A stretch of DNA of 64,000 bases from Raineya orbicola (lineage in GTDB: Bacteria; Bacteroidota; Bacteroidia; Cytophagales; Thermonemataceae): the NCBI RefSeq assembly GCF_002843425.1, contig NZ_NKXO01000014.1, forward strand, positions 1 to 64,000. The letters are read 5' to 3'. Below the pieces are notes generated by a model. It was not told where the DNA came from and made no database searches. It saw nothing but the letters and a program-made list of their open reading frames with translations. A program made the translations under genes and the position numbers. Positions 33,466 through 41,076 of the stretch are shown here, piece by piece. How positions within the stretch are numbered: the first letter of the stretch is position 1; the number at the start of each line of letters is the position of its first letter.

Positions 33466-35013
33466 ATGTGGCTGAGCTTTCTGCTTTTTATTCCGTTAAT
33501 GGCTTTTTTGATAGTTGTATTTTTGCCCCAAAAATATGAAATTTACTCTAAAACAATCACCTTTACAGCTCATTCTTTGCTTTTGCTTTTGGCGGTGTAT
33601 ATTTACTTTTTTTTGCCCAAAAGCTACGCCGAGACGCTTTGGCTTTTAGAAAAATATGAATGGATAAAATTAGACTGGGGCAGTTGGAAATTCAAAATAG
33701 ATTATTTTCTTGGGCTTGATGGATTAAATGCCAGTATTATTTTGCTCGCCGCCATAGTGCTTTGGATAGGGGCTTGGGCTTCGTGGCATATTCATCAGAA
33801 AGTAAAGAGTTATTTTGCTTTGTACTTGCTTTTGGCTACCTCTGTAATGGGTACATTTCTTGCAATGGATTTTTTCTTATTTTTTGTGTTTTTTGAATTT
33901 ATGCTCTTGCCAATGTATTTTTTGATAGGCATTTGGGGTGGAGAAAGGCGTGAATATGCTTCCATTAAGTTTTTTCTTTACACACTTGTAGGTTCTATCT
34001 TGATACTTATTGCAATGATTGCTTTGTATCTTTCAGTGAAGGAAGGTGAAATGCACACTTTTAACCTGCTTGCAATGCAGAAAAAAGAAAATTTTGAGGC
34101 AGATAGTTATTTAGCTTTACAAAATAAAGATGTAATCTGGGGAGAATCCTATCGGTTTTGGGTATTTTGGCTGTTAGTGATTGGTTTTTTGATAAAATTG
34201 CCTGCGGTGCCTTTTCATACGTGGTTGCCTGATGCACACGTAGAAGCTCCTACGCCTATTTCGGTTGTACTTGCGGGTATTTTGCTAAAAATTGGGGGTT
34301 ATGGTATTTTGCGAATAGCTTATCCTATTTTTCCCGAAGTGGCAATAGAAAGTTCACAAGTTTTGGGTTTTTTAGGAATGTTTGCTATTTTGTACGGGGC
34401 TTTGAATGCCCTTGCACAGCAAGACCTCAAAAAAATGGTGGCTTACTCTTCGGTTTCGCATATGGGTTTTGTACTGATGGGTATTGCTTCGCTTACTTCC
34501 GAAGGTTTGAATGGTGCAGTTTTTCAGATGTTTAGCCACGGATTGCTTTCGGCTTTGCTGTTTGTGATAGTGGGTATTTTGTATGATAAAGCCCATAGCC
34601 GTCAAATTGATGATTTCAGCGGACTTTTCAAGCTGATGCCTTCGTATAGTACTTTGGTTACGCTTACTTTTTTTGCTTCTTTGGGTTTGCCTTTGTTTTC
34701 GGGGTTTATTGGGGAACTTTTTACGTTATTAGGGGGCTTTCGGTCGGCGGTTTTACCTATTTACATTCCTCTTTTGGGTGCTTTGGGTGTAGTATTAGGG
34801 GCGGGTTACTTTCTTTGGACACTCCAAAGAATGTTTTTGGGTAAAACTTGGCTTAAAAATCCCTCACTTGCTTTGCAGGATATTTCTTGGAAAGAAAAAA
34901 TTGTATTAGCTTGCGTAGTGCTTGTAAGTCTGATTTTAGGAATTTACCCTCAAATTATTTTTCAAAGCACCGAAACAACCATTGCGGCACTATTGCAAAA
35001 GTTTTTACAATGA
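33466..35013 (+). CDS. nuoM: NADH-quinone oxidoreductase subunit M
   Basis: Antiporter-like proton-pumping subunit of complex I, 515 residues, about 14 membrane helices. Family marks are FFEFMLLPMYFLIGIWGG with the conserved Glu, PFHTWLPDAHVEAPTPISV, and KKMVAYSSVSHMGFVLMG. ATG 33466 was preferred to the in-frame TTG at 33451. The stop overlaps the start of the next gene (ATGA at 35010), so nuoM leads a three-gene unit with a small unknown protein and a sugar-nucleotidyltransferase-like protein, not with other nuo genes. Confidence 0.95.
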   Translation: MWLSFLLFIPLMAFLIVVFLPQKYEIYSKTITFTAHSLLLLLAVYIYFFLPKSYAETLWLLEKYEWIKLDWGSWKFKIDYFLGLDGLNASIILLAAIVLWIGAWASWHIHQKVKSYFALYLLLATSVMGTFLAMDFFLFFVFFEFMLLPMYFLIGIWGGERREYASIKFFLYTLVGSILILIAMIALYLSVKEGEMHTFNLLAMQKKENFEADSYLALQNKDVIWGESYRFWVFWLLVIGFLIKLPAVPFHTWLPDAHVEAPTPISVVLAGILLKIGGYGILRIAYPIFPEVAIESSQVLGFLGMFAILYGALNALAQQDLKKMVAYSSVSHMGFVLMGIASLTSEGLNGAVFQMFSHGLLSALLFVIVGILYDKAHSRQIDDFSGLFKLMPSYSTLVTLTFFASLGLPLFSGFIGELFTLLGGFRSAVLPIYIPLLGALGVVLGAGYFLWTLQRMFLGKTWLKNPSLALQDISWKEKIVLACVVLVSLILGIYPQIIFQSTETTIAALLQKFLQ

Positions 35014-35348
35014 AATCTGTATTTATGACAAAATTTGATGACACTATCAAGGCTCAAATTTTAGATTTAGAGGGCTTTTACTCGCCTGATGATTTGTTGA
35101 TTTTCTTGCAAAAAAATTTCTTTTCTGCTTCCAAATGGATTATTCGCACAGATAAAGCAAAATTTGTGAGTAATTCGCTTTTAGAGTGGATTATTGCTAA
35201 TGTTCAAAATCAGCAAAAAACGGCTCTGGTGCTTTCCAAAGAATTTTTCAGCAATGAAAAACTTCAAAACTATAATACCCAAAAGCCACAATCGGTGCGT
35301 TTTTTCAATAATCTTTTAGAAGCAAGAGCTTGGATTTTCAATGCTTAA
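35010..35348 (+). CDS. small hypothetical protein coupled to nuoM (STAS-like length)
   Basis: Starts at ATG 35010, overlapping the nuoM stop by four bases, which fixes the start among several possible ones (a second Met lies five codons later). 112 residues, soluble, no signal peptide. The beta-alpha pattern, with SASKWIIRTDKAKFVSNSLL in the middle and a final FFNNLLEARAWIF, has the size and rhythm of a STAS/SpoIIAA-like domain, but no diagnostic residue is visible, so this is only a suggestion. Overlap-coupled expression with nuoM and the downstream gene is the firmest fact. Confidence 0.7.
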   Translation: MKSVFMTKFDDTIKAQILDLEGFYSPDDLLIFLQKNFFSASKWIIRTDKAKFVSNSLLEWIIANVQNQQKTALVLSKEFFSNEKLQNYNTQKPQSVRFFNNLLEARAWIFNA

Positions 35349-35359
35349 ACCTTTTGGCT

Positions 35360-36508
35360 ATGAATTTCATTCTTTTTGATGCCCCCCAAGACCACGCTAA
35401 TCTTCTACCGCTTACTTTTGTAAGACCTATCAGCGAAATTCGTATAGGTATTCTTACGATTCGCGAAAAGTGGGAAAAATACCTTCAAACGTCTTGTTCT
35501 TACCAAACAGAAAGCTATCTTTCAGAAAAATATTCTATGCATTGGGGTACAGAAAATATTTTTATCAATGCTTCGGTGCTTCCTAGTGAGCATTTGGCTG
35601 AAAAAATAAAAACACTTTCCAACAAGCAGGCTCTTTACGCAGAAAATACACTCATTGCTTACCGAAATGAAGCACAAGAGAAAATTTTTTGGAATGAACC
35701 TATCCGTAAAATTTCCTATCCATTTGATATATTTTCTTTCAATGGGTCAGAAATTCAAGCTGATTTTCAAATTATTACAAGAGGCAGAAAAAGCCAACCC
35801 ATTGAAGATAAGCACACAATTATTTACAAACCTGAAAACATTTTCATAGAGGAGGGAGCAGATTTGAAGGCTTGTGTCTTAAATGCTGAAAAGGGTGTGA
35901 TTTATATCGGCAAAAATGCACAAGTGCAAGAAATGAGTGTTATTCAGGGGAATTTTGCTTTGTGTGAGGGGGCGGTCATCAATATTGGCGGAAAAATGCG
36001 AGGAGATACAACTATCGGTAATTATTGCAAAGTAGGGGGGGAGATTAGTAATTCGGTGATTTTTGGCTATTCCAACAAAGCCCACGATGGTTTTTTGGGC
36101 AATTCTGTCATTGCCGAATGGTGTAATTTAGGAGCCGATACCAATACTTCCAACCTGAAAAATAATTACAGCAACGTAAAAATTTGGAATTTTCTCAAAG
36201 GTGATTTTATTGATACTCAAAAGCAATTTTGCGGGCTTATTATGGGCGATTATTGCAAAGCGGGCATCAATACAATGTTCAACACGGGTACGGTAGCGGG
36301 GATTTCTTGTAATATTTTTGGAGGTGATTTTCCGCCGAAGTTTATTCCTTCTTTTTCTTGGGGCGGAGCCAAAGGCTTTGAAATTTACGAGCTTACTAAA
36401 TTCTTTGGAGATATTGAAAAAATGATGGCAAGACGTGGAAAAACACTTTCAGAGCAAGAAAAAGCTATTATTCGGCATTGCTACCATAACAACAAACCCT
36501 CACTTTGA
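35360..36508 (+). CDS. GlmU-like sugar nucleotidyltransferase with left-handed beta-helix domain
   Basis: 382 residues, start at ATG 35360 (MNFILFDAPQDHANLLPLTF), the standard opening of a Bacteroidota family annotated as putative sugar nucleotidyl transferases. The N-terminal half (about 1-150) is a nucleotidyltransferase-like domain without the classical Gly-rich loop of GlmU; the C-terminal half (about 170-350) contains hexapeptide repeats, as in IGKNAQVQEM, NSVIFGYSNKAHDGFLG and WCNLGADTNTSNLK, i.e. a left-handed beta helix of acyl- and nucleotidyltransferases. The closeness to bacterial GlmU is clear but the substrate is not. Eleven bases behind the small nuoM-coupled gene. Confidence 0.8.
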   Translation: MNFILFDAPQDHANLLPLTFVRPISEIRIGILTIREKWEKYLQTSCSYQTESYLSEKYSMHWGTENIFINASVLPSEHLAEKIKTLSNKQALYAENTLIAYRNEAQEKIFWNEPIRKISYPFDIFSFNGSEIQADFQIITRGRKSQPIEDKHTIIYKPENIFIEEGADLKACVLNAEKGVIYIGKNAQVQEMSVIQGNFALCEGAVINIGGKMRGDTTIGNYCKVGGEISNSVIFGYSNKAHDGFLGNSVIAEWCNLGADTNTSNLKNNYSNVKIWNFLKGDFIDTQKQFCGLIMGDYCKAGINTMFNTGTVAGISCNIFGGDFPPKFIPSFSWGGAKGFEIYELTKFFGDIEKMMARRGKTLSEQEKAIIRHCYHNNKPSL

Positions 36509-36519
36509 GCGAGGGTTTG
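36493..36519. terminator. bidirectional hairpin between convergent genes
   Basis: CAAACCCTC (36493-36501) pairs perfectly with GAGGGTTTG (36511-36519). The stop codon of the GlmU-like gene lies in its loop. There is no T-run, so termination efficiency is uncertain. Confidence 0.5.
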
Positions 36520-36524
36520 GGGAG

Positions 36525-37397
36525 TTAGTTGTGTTGTAAAACTGCTTCTGCTTTTTGGTATATTTTTCGTTTCTTGTAGTTATACCAAAAATGAGGAGCG
36601 GTTTTTTTCATTAGCGTATCAACATATCTCATTCCAAACAAATTCCAAACACCTTTGATTTTTACTCGCAAAGAAGGGTGTAAAGCTCGCAAGCTCAAAG
36701 CAAAGCCACTTTCCAAATATTCCATATGATGCCAATAACCCGAAGGCATAAAGAGTGTATCGCCGTGTTCTAAAATGATTTCATAGCCTTGTGCGAGTTT
36801 AGTGGCAGGGAAATCGTTGTAATTGAATTTTTCATAGTAATTGGTAAAATCTGCAAGGCTCAGTACTTCCCAAGGTTTGCGATAGAGTTTGTGTTGTTCA
36901 TTGAAGGGAAAAAGCAAAACCCGTTTTCTTCCTACAAATTGTGTGTGTAGAATATGCGAAAGGTCTATATCAAAGTGCATATGCGTAATAGAACCTCCAC
37001 CACCCACAAAAAGCATCGGATAGCCTTTTACAAAGCCTTTCATTAAATGTTCGGGAAAGGTAAAATCTTGGGTAAGTTCGGGGCAATGCTCTAAAATGTT
37101 AAATAAAAAAATACGCAAAGCTAAATTGCCTTTTTTTACTTCACGCAAATAATCTCCAAAAAGCATATAATCATCAGCTTTATTTATAGGCGTGTAGGCA
37201 TCGCTTTTTACATTGTTATACACTCCTACCTTATGATGACCTGCTTTTTCAATAAAATAATCCCAGTTCCACTTTTGTAAAGCCGCCCAATCTGCTGATA
37301 GTTTCTTGATAACCAAAGGTTTTTCAGGAAAATAATATTTTTCTTTGAATTCTTGGGGGCTTATATTTTCAACTACATCAACTTGTTGCAGTTTCAT
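36525..37397 (-). CDS. cupin-like JmjC-type protein, Fe(II)/2-oxoglutarate oxygenase family
   Basis: 290 residues of the cupin_8/JmjC-like family, whose members hydroxylate proteins or small molecules. The iron facial triad is present: His141-x-Asp143 (THMHFDIDL) and a distal His (His223 or His224 in YWHHMEY). The opening EFKEKYYFPEKPLVI and the Trp-rich KWNWDYF are typical. No signal peptide. A promoter lies upstream at 37442-37471. Target protein or substrate cannot be inferred; the upstream neighbour on the same strand is the TIGR03032 gene, ending 95 bases away. Confidence 0.85.
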   Translation of the reverse strand: MKLQQVDVVENISPQEFKEKYYFPEKPLVIKKLSADWAALQKWNWDYFIEKAGHHKVGVYNNVKSDAYTPINKADDYMLFGDYLREVKKGNLALRIFLFNILEHCPELTQDFTFPEHLMKGFVKGYPMLFVGGGGSITHMHFDIDLSHILHTQFVGRKRVLLFPFNEQHKLYRKPWEVLSLADFTNYYEKFNYNDFPATKLAQGYEIILEHGDTLFMPSGYWHHMEYLESGFALSLRALHPSLRVKIKGVWNLFGMRYVDTLMKKTAPHFWYNYKKRKIYQKAEAVLQHN

Positions 37398-37441
37398 AAT
37401 CAGTGTGTTTTTAATGTAAAGTGAATGTTAATAAATCCGCA

Positions 37442-37471
37442 CAAAATTAGTAATTTTTTTCTATGTTACAA
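37442..37471 (-). promoter_or_regulatory. promoter of the cupin-like gene
   Basis: On the minus strand TTG (37471-37469), a 19-bp spacer and TAATTTTG (37449-37442) form a good Bacteroidota promoter, 45 bases before the start codon. The -33 box is TTG preceded by G rather than T. Confidence 0.65.
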
Positions 37472-37492
37472 CACTTTACTTACTTGCAATCA

Positions 37493-38641
37493 CTAATTTA
37501 CATAGGAAAAATTAACATCTCCACTGCTTTGCTGAGGTTTTTGATGTATTACTGGGGTATTAGTTTCGTAATCGGTTTTCTCGGCGGGCATAGCCCAAAA
37601 GGTTTCCGTAGGCGTAACCAATGCATAACGATAGTCGTCTTTTTCAAAGTTAGCAATACCGGGACGTCTTATGTTGGGAATTACCTGCACCGAATAAATT
37701 TCTTCAACACTCGTTTCATACTTAATATAGCCCACAATACTTCCGTGAGGCAGGTACATAATGGCTACCCCTGCAAAAACAGATTCCTTTGAAATGGGCA
37801 AGTTTTGGAAAGTTTTGCTGGAAGTACGAAGTTTAGAAAGACCAATAAAGGCATAGTCTTCGTAAATTCCCATACCTCTCACAAATCCGGGGAATTTGTA
37901 GATTACACGTTTTTCGCCATTTTTAGGATTAACTTCAATGAGTTCGCCTGTTCCCGACTGCAAAATAAGCACTTTATCTTTGTAAATTTTGGGCGTATGA
38001 GGCATACAAAGCCCTGTGGTAATGATTTCATTGGTATCTACGTCCATCAGAATGCCCCCATTTACCTTGAATTCTCGCCATTTCATAGGTTCATCGGTAG
38101 CGGCAAGAGCCGTAACGTATTTAGGCTTGCCATTTTGCATAGCCATACCGTTGAGGTGGCAGCGGTCGCCGGGTTCAAGAGACGTAATAAAATGGGGTTT
38201 CCATTTGGGTTCAAAACTGAATTTATCATTGATAAGGGCAAGGCAAGAAAATTGCGTATTGACCGCCCAAAGTCCTTCGTTTCCCCACTCCAAATCGTGT
38301 AAATCTACAAAACCTGTGTAGTAAGTAGCTCGCGGTACATATAAAGTTTCATAAGTATTGGGTTTAGCGGGGTAGCGGGGGGCAAGGCTTCTATCGTGAG
38401 AAAATACTACTACTGTATCGGCGGTAGCTATGGCAAGGTAGTTATCTTTGAGAGCAATGCCCATTGCTTTTTTGAAATTACGAGGAAGTTGCACCAAACG
38501 CTCCGTATCGGTAGCACTCAAAAATACAAGTTTTCCTGCTTGATAGGTGCTTAAAACAATCGTTGCGTTGAGTTGCCACAAAAATTCAGGAATATTGGGC
38601 GAATAGGTACAAGTAAAGGGTGGGTGTGGTTTGTTTGTCAT
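37493..38641 (-). CDS. TIGR03032 family protein (beta-propeller-like, function unknown)
   Basis: 382 residues that match the conserved family TIGR03032 by its landmarks: the opening PFTCTYSPNIPEFL, LSTYQAGKLVFLS, LHDLEWGNEGLWAVNTQFS, and VLILQSGTGELIEVN. Repeated strand-turn-strand units suggest a beta propeller. Members are often near prolyl 4-hydroxylase or sulfotransferase-type genes, and here the next gene downstream is an Fe/2-oxoglutarate oxygenase-like cupin, which fits a shared modification role as inference. No signal peptide is visible. It lies 44 bases after rlpA, likely in one transcript with it. Confidence 0.85.
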   Translation of the reverse strand: MTNKPHPPFTCTYSPNIPEFLWQLNATIVLSTYQAGKLVFLSATDTERLVQLPRNFKKAMGIALKDNYLAIATADTVVVFSHDRSLAPRYPAKPNTYETLYVPRATYYTGFVDLHDLEWGNEGLWAVNTQFSCLALINDKFSFEPKWKPHFITSLEPGDRCHLNGMAMQNGKPKYVTALAATDEPMKWREFKVNGGILMDVDTNEIITTGLCMPHTPKIYKDKVLILQSGTGELIEVNPKNGEKRVIYKFPGFVRGMGIYEDYAFIGLSKLRTSSKTFQNLPISKESVFAGVAIMYLPHGSIVGYIKYETSVEEIYSVQVIPNIRRPGIANFEKDDYRYALVTPTETFWAMPAEKTDYETNTPVIHQKPQQSSGDVNFSYVN

Positions 38642-38685
38642 TCTTTTGTATGTTTAATGAAAGTTTAATGCCGAAAGTTAATTTT

Positions 38686-39429
38686 TCAATCAAAGTGTTT
38701 TTTTACGATGCCATCAAAGCCTGCTTTTCGGATAGCGTCTAATTGTTTTTTCCCAGTTTCTTCATCAGTAAAAGCACCTACGAGTACTCTATAAATGCGT
38801 TTTTCGCTCCAACCGACTTGAATGTAAGTCTCTTGGATACCTGCTTTTTGGAGGTCTTTACAGAGGTCTTTGGCATTTTCTAAATCGCCGTATGAGCCTA
38901 CTTGTATGCCCATACCTTTGGGATTTTTCTTGGTACCCCAAAGGCTGTAAGTATTTCCTGTGAGGAAAGTAGTATCGGTGGGAGTGGGTTTAGAAGGATT
39001 TTGAGCAACACTTGTAGTGTCTTTTTTAGGTTGTTCTTTGGGAGTTTCGGTTTCAAAGAGTTTGCCATTTTCGCCGACTACTTCAATACGTACTTGGGCA
39101 GTGCCTGTTTTCAGCATACCGATTTCTTGGGCGGCGGCTTGAGATAAATCTATAATTCGGCTATGAGCAAAAGGTCCTCGGTCATTTACTTTTACAATCA
39201 CTGAAAGGTTATTTTTAAGATTGGTAACTTTGACCATTGTCCCAAATTTAAGAGTACGATGGGCGGCGGTGAGTTTTTTGGAATCATAAATTTCACCACT
39301 GGAAGTTTTTCTGCCGTGAAACCTCCCTGCGTAGTACGAGGCAACACCTGTTTGGGTAAATTTTTGTCCTTGTGCAAAGTTTTCGGATATTTGCAGGCAA
39401 AGTAAAACTATCAGAATATAAGTTTTCAT
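38686..39429 (-). CDS. rlpA: RlpA family lytic transglycosylase with SPOR domain
   Basis: 247 residues: signal peptide MKTYILIVLLCLQISENFAQ, a double-psi beta-barrel (about 25-115) with ASYYAGRFHGRKTSSGE and VNDRGPFAHSRIIDLS, a linker rich in Lys, Pro and Thr, and a C-terminal SPOR domain (about 165-247) that binds denuded septal peptidoglycan. RlpA enzymes cleave glycan strands lacking stem peptides during cell separation. Here it has its own promoter (39453-39484) and probably continues into the TIGR03032 gene. Divergent from tsaE. Confidence 0.93.
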   Translation of the reverse strand: MKTYILIVLLCLQISENFAQGQKFTQTGVASYYAGRFHGRKTSSGEIYDSKKLTAAHRTLKFGTMVKVTNLKNNLSVIVKVNDRGPFAHSRIIDLSQAAAQEIGMLKTGTAQVRIEVVGENGKLFETETPKEQPKKDTTSVAQNPSKPTPTDTTFLTGNTYSLWGTKKNPKGMGIQVGSYGDLENAKDLCKDLQKAGIQETYIQVGWSEKRIYRVLVGAFTDEETGKKQLDAIRKAGFDGIVKKHFD

Positions 39430-39452
39430 CTTACTTGGTATTTTGCCAAATG

Positions 39453-39484
39453 CAAAAATAATCTTTTATGTAAAGTTTGCCAAA
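39453..39484 (-). promoter_or_regulatory. promoter of rlpA
   Basis: On the minus strand TTTG (39484-39481), 20-bp spacer, TATTTTTG (39460-39453): exact consensus and spacing. The start site would lie about 17 bases before the rlpA ATG. Confidence 0.85.
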
Positions 39485-39496
39485 TTTTTTTCAAAA

Positions 39497-39928
39497 ATGC
39501 AGAAAATTAGTGAATTAACCTGTTCAAATATTACAGAACTGCCTCAAATTGCCCAAGAGATTGTAAGATTAGGGCAAAACTGGAATTTTTGGATATTGGA
39601 AGGTGCAATGGGAGCGGGAAAAACCACGCTCATCAGGGCTATTTGCAAGGAGTTGGGGACAAAAAATGAGGTGCAAAGTCCAACGTTCAGCATAGTGAAT
39701 GAATATGAAGCGAAAGATAGAAAAATCTATCATTTTGATTTTTATCGCATACGTTCCGAACAAGAAGTCTTTGATATAGGTTACGAGGAATATTTTTACG
39801 ATGAAAAGTCTTTATGCTTGGTAGAATGGGCTTTTCAGATACCGAATTTGCTACCTTCGCATTATTTAATGATAAAAATTTTGATTACGGGGGAGCAGGC
39901 AAGATTATTTGAATTTTGGGTGAAATAA
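39497..39928 (+). CDS. tsaE: tRNA threonylcarbamoyladenosine biosynthesis ATPase TsaE
   Basis: Small P-loop ATPase needed, with TsaB and TsaD, to make t6A37 in ANN-decoding tRNAs. 143 residues from ATG 39497, the start that gives the usual length; the frame is open 18 codons further up but those overlap the rlpA promoter. Walker A is GAMGAGKTT (Gly36 to Thr44), followed by VQSPTFSIVNEYE and the HFDFYRI segment with the acidic Walker B-like residues, then LVEWA. A strong hairpin terminator follows directly. Confidence 0.93.
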   Translation: MQKISELTCSNITELPQIAQEIVRLGQNWNFWILEGAMGAGKTTLIRAICKELGTKNEVQSPTFSIVNEYEAKDRKIYHFDFYRIRSEQEVFDIGYEEYFYDEKSLCLVEWAFQIPNLLPSHYLMIKILITGEQARLFEFWVK

Positions 39929-39958
39929 AAAACCTTGCTTTTGAGGGCAAGGTTTTTT
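39927..39958 (+). terminator. terminator of tsaE, probably bidirectional
   Basis: AAAAAACCTTGC (39927-39938) pairs perfectly with GCAAGGTTTTTT (39947-39958), a 12-bp stem with an eight-base loop and a T6 run on either strand, so it also serves the convergent lipoprotein gene. Confidence 0.92.
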
Positions 39959-39976
39959 AGTAAGCCGCAAGAAAAA

Positions 39977-40240
39977 TTACTTCTTCTCAGCAGGTTTTTC
40001 TTCAGCTTTAGGAGCTTCTTTTTTAGCATCAGCAGGAGCTTCAGCTTTTTTAGCAGAGTCAGCAGCAGGCTGTTGTTGAGTTTGCTCAGGAGCAGGTTGT
40101 TGCTGTTGTTCAGCAGGTTTTTGCTCTTCTGCTTTTTGTTCAGTTTTGTTTTCAGTGTTAACTTCTTCTTTTTTCTCACCACCACAAGCGGCAAAAGTAA
40201 GCATACCAGCTACTGCGAACATTAAAAATAACTTTTTCAT
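39977..40240 (-). CDS. small Lys/Glu/Gln/Ala-rich lipoprotein, member 1 of 3
   Basis: 87 residues. The signal MKKLFLMFAVAGMLTFAAC ends in a lipobox with Cys19, then Gly-Gly. The mature part is low-complexity, rich in Lys, Glu, Gln, Ala and Pro, with short repeats such as KKEAPKAEEKPAEKK at the end. It is an intrinsically disordered envelope lipoprotein by composition. The signal is nearly the same as in the two neighbours (40344-40664 and 40745-40930), pointing to duplication. A 37-bp conserved element lies 50 bases upstream. Function unknown. Confidence 0.8.
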   Translation of the reverse strand: MKKLFLMFAVAGMLTFAACGGEKKEEVNTENKTEQKAEEQKPAEQQQQPAPEQTQQQPAADSAKKAEAPADAKKEAPKAEEKPAEKK

Positions 40241-40290
40241 TGTTTTTTAGGGTTTTAAAGGTTAAAAACTAAGTTTTATTTTGAAATTTG

Positions 40291-40327
40291 CTTTTTATAC
40301 CAAGTTACTGAAAAGGTAACCCAAAAA
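40291..40327 (-). promoter_or_regulatory. conserved upstream element, copy A
   Basis: Matches copy B (40959-40995) at 32 of 37 positions, including 18 identical bases in a row containing GGTAACCC. On the minus strand it reads TTTTTGGGTTACC, then GGTAT and AAAAG, and stands 50 bases before the start of lipoprotein 1. It contains no TAnnTTTG, so it could be a promoter for an alternative sigma factor or a regulator site. Confidence 0.65.
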
Positions 40328-40343
40328 TTTTGAAAATTTTTTA

Positions 40344-40664
40344 TTAAGGTTTTTCAGTTTTACCGCCTTCGGGTTTTTTCTCATCTTTTTTATTCATATC
40401 TTTTTTGGCTTCATCGCCTTTTTTCTCATCTTTTACTTCTACTTGTTTTTTAGAAGTATCTGCGGGAGTAGTAGCAGAGGCATCGTCTTTTTTCTTTTCA
40501 ATAGGATTGCCTTGTTCATCAAATTCAGGCATTTCACCAGCCTCTTGTTGCACTTTGGCGGGGTCGTTAGCTTCTTGTTGTTTTTTCTGGGTTTCTTCAT
40601 CGGCTTTGCAAGCACCAAAAGCCACCATTCCAGCAATAGCGAGCATTAAAAATAGCTTTTTCAT
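40344..40664 (-). CDS. small Lys/Glu-rich lipoprotein, member 2 of 3
   Basis: 106 residues from ATG 40664; another ATG two codons earlier is equally possible. Signal MKKLFLMLAIAGMVAFGAC with Cys19 as lipidated residue, followed by Lys. The mature chain is Lys/Glu/Asp-rich with EEETQKKQQEAND-like stretches and the acidic PEFDEQGNPIEKKKDD, then ends in a Lys/Glu/Pro tail. Its signal is very close to that of member 1. It lacks the upstream element seen before members 1 and 3; a terminator for member 3 lies directly upstream, so its transcription is unexplained. Confidence 0.8.
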   Translation of the reverse strand: MKKLFLMLAIAGMVAFGACKADEETQKKQQEANDPAKVQQEAGEMPEFDEQGNPIEKKKDDASATTPADTSKKQVEVKDEKKGDEAKKDMNKKDEKKPEGGKTEKP

Positions 40665-40690
40665 AAGCATAAAACGGGTTTAGGGTTAAG

Positions 40691-40735
40691 AAAAATTTAA
40701 CTCTGATAGATTTACAGAAACCTATCAGAGTTAAA
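40691..40735 (-). terminator. terminator of lipoprotein 3
   Basis: On the minus strand a perfect 14-bp stem (40735-40722 with 40709-40696), loop of 12 bases, is followed by TTTTT at 40695-40691. It stands nine bases after the stop of lipoprotein 3 and 27 before the next gene. Confidence 0.85.
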
Positions 40736-40744
40736 AGCGAATTG

Positions 40745-40930
40745 TTAGTTTTTCTTGGTAGTGTCTTTTTTCTCTTCTACAATTTCAGGCTTTTTCTCTT
40801 CTTTTTGCTCAGTTTTTTGTTCAGAGCCAGTGTTTTCAGTTTTGGTTTCTTCTTTCTTTTCTTCTTTTTTGTCGCAAGCGGCAAAAGTCATAACGCCTGC
40901 AAGGGTGAGAAGCATCAAAATCTTTTTCAT
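40745..40930 (-). CDS. small Lys/Glu-rich lipoprotein, member 3 of 3
   Basis: 61 residues: signal MKKILMLLTLAGVMTFAAC, Cys19 lipidated, then Asp-Lys-Lys-Glu and a short chain of Lys, Glu, Thr and Gln ending DTTKKN. Asp at position +2 is the enterobacterial inner-membrane retention residue, but rules in Bacteroidota differ, so location is open. It has its own hairpin terminator and the conserved upstream element (copy B) 28 bases before the start, so it is its own unit. It is the shortest of three related genes in a row. Function unknown. Confidence 0.78.
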   Translation of the reverse strand: MKKILMLLTLAGVMTFAACDKKEEKKEETKTENTGSEQKTEQKEEKKPEIVEEKKDTTKKN

Positions 40931-40958
40931 ACGAGTAGGGGGTTTAAGTTAAAACACG

Positions 40959-40995
40959 CTTTTAATACCAAACTTTTGAAAAGGTAACCCAAAAA
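40959..40995 (-). promoter_or_regulatory. conserved upstream element, copy B
   Basis: Twin of copy A (40291-40327), 32 of 37 identical, 28 bases upstream of lipoprotein 3. Minus-strand order is TTTTTGGGTTACC, a short variable part, TTTGGTAT and AAAAG. The different distance to the start codon argues that it is a transcriptional element rather than a ribosome-binding structure. Confidence 0.65.
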
Positions 40996-41020
40996 GTAAA
41001 AAAAAACAGCAATTAAAAAG

Positions 41021-41053
41021 TTGGCACAAAGCTATATTTTTTTCGTATGTTTG
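41021..41053 (+). promoter_or_regulatory. promoter of the deoxyhypusine-synthase-like gene
   Basis: TTG (41021-41023), 22-bp spacer and TATGTTTG (41046-41053), an exact -7 element. Because the -7 element contains the ATG at 41047, that codon cannot be in the mRNA, which fixes the start at 41077. Confidence 0.7.
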
Positions 41054-41076
41054 CAAAAAATCTAAAACAATTTGTT

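Noticed and set aside
39862-40240. Second frames rich in Ser/Phe or Lys/Leu overlapping the small lipoproteins
   Set aside because: They are shifted readings of low-complexity Lys/Glu/Gln codons; the lipobox is present in only one frame.
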